Below, in pieces: positions 54,910-57,280 of a stretch of DNA of 57,280 nt (the first letter of the stretch is position 1; each line of letters starts with the position of its first letter). The notes beneath the pieces were generated by a model. That model had not been told where the DNA came from, searched no databases, and saw only the letters and a program-made list of their open reading frames with translations. This DNA comes from Protostelium mycophagum (lineage: Eukaryota > Evosea > Variosea > Protosteliida > Protosteliaceae): the NCBI GenBank assembly GCA_002081555.1, contig KV920932.1, forward strand, positions 1 to 57,280. Direction: 5' to 3'. The position numbers and the translations under genes are program-made.

Positions 54910-55990
54910 TTATTTGATGCACTTTGGATAGAGGTTGAAGACTTCGTTTTCCAGCCTCTGGCCTAAATCGGCGTATTCCAAGATGATGTTTACGACATCC
55001 ATCGTATGTAAGAATCTCAACAAATAACGCGCAACTCTCGTCCTCCTGTCAAAGATGTCAGATTGACGATGATGATAATGTGCTGAACCTGTCATAATCC
55101 TTGATTGCATTTCTGATGACATAATGGTCAGAATTCAGAACATCAGTGATCATCCTACCACCAACTACAACATAACAGCCGTTCTCGTCTTTCATCATGT
55201 CTATCTGGCTCATGATGTCACGAGTGCGGCACCTCAGCACCCAATCAGCGACCTGACACATGTCAGTTGTCAACGCTCTGACATTTTACACCAGCTTACT
55301 CTTCTTGGAATCATTAAGTCTGAAACAGGTCGACCTCCATCATCATGTAACTGTCAACATATCAGCAGGGATGTGTCATATTGACATAACAAGCACTCAC
55401 TGGTTTGACCTTCCGCGGAAAGATGTCCTCTGTGGTGAGGCTATCAAAGAGTATCCCTGAGTCAGAGGGTGACTCGGAGTCAAGTGATAACATGTTGTAC
55501 ATATTGTGAGTCTGTGACTTTCTTTTCATATTCTCTTTTACATCTTCCCACCTATAGATCTGCGCCAGGTGGGGTGTATCGGACAGTATGGGTTGAATGT
55601 CCTTCCATTTCCCTCTACAGACGTCAAAAATTCTCGATCATGCGACTCAAAATCAAGAGACTGAGAATGTATGACCCACTTTTTGAGCCACTTTGCAAAG
55701 ACATCTGCCGGACAGTCGCCCTCTTTCAATTCTTCTCTGATGTGTCGAGTGATCCATCCCTCGTGAGCCTCGACACGGTTTTCAGGCCAAACAATCTCGT
55801 CGCTATAACGGTAGTAGCCATCAATAACATCGTTGCAGGGACACCCCCAATTCTCGAGGAATCTGCCGCAGTCGTCGCACCTCGGCACTTCGTCATCATC
55901 TGACTCTGCCTGCAGCTCTATCTCTGTGTCATATTTGTCTCTTCTCTGTCTGTGGATAGCTTTTGCTTTGATGTGATTGTGTTTTGGCAT
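54910..55990 (-). CDS. Unknown protein with a Cys-rich (possible zinc) segment
   Basis: The start at 55990 gives MPKHNHIKAKAIHRQRRDKY. The first exon carries an acidic stretch and CDDCGRFLENWGCPC, four cysteines plus nearby His that could bind zinc. IVWPENRVEAHEGWITRHIR and FAKWLKKWVIHSQSLDFESH follow. Further exons read MYNMLSLDSESPSDSGILFD, VADWVLRCRTRDIMSQIDMM with VVVGGRMITDVLNSDHYVI, and RTRVARYLLRFLHTMDVVNI, ending LYPKCIK. Junctions have GT-AG borders but phases were not all verified. I do not recognise a family. The VVVGGRMITDVLN segment may be a helical domain boundary. Confidence 0.5.
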
Positions 55991-56188
55991 GATTGTGTTT
56001 GGAAGACCGCGGACTTCGCGGAATGTTGCCAAAAATTTTATGACCAACTACAACTCAACAAACACTAAATAAATCCCCTCAGCAACAACTTCCAGCGGAC
56101 AGCCACATCATCGTCCAAGAGGCTCACACGTCAACCTGTGCAGTATGCTGTCAGATAGTGTTTGTCGATGTAATTGAAAGTATCGGAT

Positions 56189-57280
56189 TTATTTTGTAAA
56201 GCTCATGGACAAGTGTATATCCCCATAGATCTTGTGTGCGTTTTTCTCTTTGTCTCCATGCAGGTGAAACCATTGTGATAAAGTCGGTGTCTTTGCGAGG
56301 GTCTCCACCGGGATCAACGTCTGCCCTCTAAACCCTAAACTCATCAGTAATCTCTCCAAGTCGTTCCATCTACAATGACATCTACAACTCACCAGGCTTC
56401 GCGACAACATGGTCGTCCCACACGGTGATCTCTATGTTCTTGTGAAAATCCTAAACTCATCAGTAATCTCTCCAAGTCGTCCCATCTACAATGACATCTA
56501 CAACTCACCAGGCTTCGCGACAACATGGTCGTCCCACACGGTGATCTCTATGTTCTTGTGATGTTTGGATATATACAACACGAAAGTTTCTCCCCAATGA
56601 GGATTTGCCGTCTTCTTTACAGTTCTGGTCGTGAAGCTCTGTTTGTCGAGCCTGATTGTTACGAATGCGTCTACAACGCCAAGGCCAGCGCCTCCATACA
56701 TCAATTTTTGTTGTATACCTTTGCCTTCGTTGACGGACAGAGTGAGGGTACCGACGAGTTCCTGGTTCGATTCAACCCCCCGACATTTTTTACTCGGGGC
56801 GTTGTAGACAGACTTACCCCCTTCCTGCGCAACAATTCTTTGATCATTCTGTCGTTCTCCTCCTCCAGAATTCTGATCTCGCGTTGTAGACGCAGCTGCT
56901 CCTGGTAAATCCCATTTCTTTCGTCTGCGCTCTGCTGTTGTCTGATCATCGCGACTTGGTGGTTGTAAGTCCTCATTTGGTCATTAAAAGTCCTCAATTG
57001 TGGTATCTACAATTCTTCATTTGACCGTCTACAACGCCCGTTTGTGTACAAGATATTTTTGGAATTGGAATTTCGGCTGACCTCGTTTTTAGCTTTTTCT
57101 GCGGCTGCACATAATTGATCAAACTCCTTGACGAGTTGTAGTTCGAGCTCTGAGGGTGGCAACTTCGGCACATTCATTTGGGCAGGTCGATATTTCTTGG
57201 AAAATTCCTCCCTTATTCTCCGTTCTTCCTCTTGAGAAAGAACGAGTTGTAGAGGCTGGGGGGTGGGGTCAACTACGGGG
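56189..57280 (-). CDS. C2-domain protein with N-terminal coiled coil (partial)
   Basis: The gene runs off the right edge, so its N-terminus is missing. The upstream part is coiled coil: LSQEEERRIREEFSKKYRPA, LVKEFDQLCAAAEKAKNEV, and QLRLQREIRILEEENDRMIK. A C2 domain follows: MYGGAGLGVVDAFVTIRLDK, TRTVKKTANPHWGETFVLYI, NIEITVWDDHVV, then the final strand region LSQWFHLHGDKEKNAHKIYG and DIHLSMSF. The calcium-loop aspartates are only partly present (VDAF, VWDDH), so calcium-dependent membrane binding is uncertain. A 116-base tandem duplication repeats the NIEITVWDDH exon. Confidence 0.75.
56334..56565. repeat. 116-base tandem duplication inside the C2 gene
   Basis: Units 56334-56449 and 56450-56565 differ by very few bases (for example TCGTTCC versus TCGTCCC). 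Each holds one exon copy (NIEITVWDDHVVAKPG) and the following intron, which starts GTGAGTTGTAGATG. In the left unit the exon could begin at a new TTTAG acceptor and would be 58 bases, which does not preserve frame if added. Confidence 0.9.

Overview
The window looks like nuclear DNA from a compact, intron-rich unicellular eukaryote. Nearly every gene is split by short GT-AG introns, mostly about 35-100 bases, with CTNA-type branch sites. The standard code fits throughout, and two 100-base N runs mark scaffold gaps. The gene set includes a UBE3C-type HECT ligase, gamma-SNAP, the exon-junction helicase eIF4A3, CCT7, an ER disulfide isomerase ending in KDEL, a SAM-RCC1-kinase fusion and a Zn2Cys6 plus PAS regulator. 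Together these suggest an amoebozoan-type protist, perhaps protostelid-like. That placement is an inference from gene content and architecture. I saw no virus copy, LTR element, LINE, intact DNA transposon or CRISPR array.

Layout. 0-6.7 kb: tRNA-His, a short-chain dehydrogenase, a TMEM62-like metallophosphoesterase membrane protein and a class I glutamine amidotransferase, all on the minus strand. 6.8-14.9 kb: an amino-acid permease (+), MCM4 (-) and an RNase HI (+). MCM4 and RNase HI diverge from a 132-base spacer that carries an E2F-type site. 15.1-18.3 kb: protein disulfide isomerase (-) and polyprenol reductase (+). 18.3-19.4 kb: a poorly resolved stretch, a gap and a second tRNA-His. 19.4-25.8 kb: organellar-type isoleucyl-tRNA synthetase (-), a small unknown gene (+), CutA (+) and a tandem CCCH zinc-finger protein (-). 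26.3-35.0 kb: an ankyrin protein (-), ribosomal protein S28 (-), a GT8 glycosyltransferase (+), serine carboxypeptidase (-), a small unknown gene (+) and gamma-SNAP (-). 35.4-48.3 kb: UBE3C/HUL5 (-), a small unknown gene (+), a leucine-rich-repeat protein (-), eIF4A3 (+), the Zn2Cys6/PAS factor (-) and CCT7 (-). 48.5-57.3 kb: the SAM-RCC1-kinase gene (+), two unknown genes (-) and a C2-domain protein cut by the window end (-).

Most genes are unrelated housekeeping neighbours with no operon-like logic. Several share short divergent promoters: MCM4/RNase HI, PDI/polyprenol reductase, carboxypeptidase/small gene and LRR/eIF4A3.

The most unusual feature is not a gene. A short word, CTACAACG or its complement CGTTGTAG, recurs tens of times, mainly in introns and spacers and in both orientations. 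It often supplies the 3' splice site itself (TTGTAG|) or sits against the 5' splice site. Two near-perfect 14-base palindromes made from it also occur. TTTTGGCGGGAAA, GAAATTTC and TGACGTCA form a further set of recurring intronic words. This may be a dispersed introner-like element or an unusual splicing or regulatory signal.

All exon structures were inferred by eye. Gene spans are more reliable than individual splice sites.
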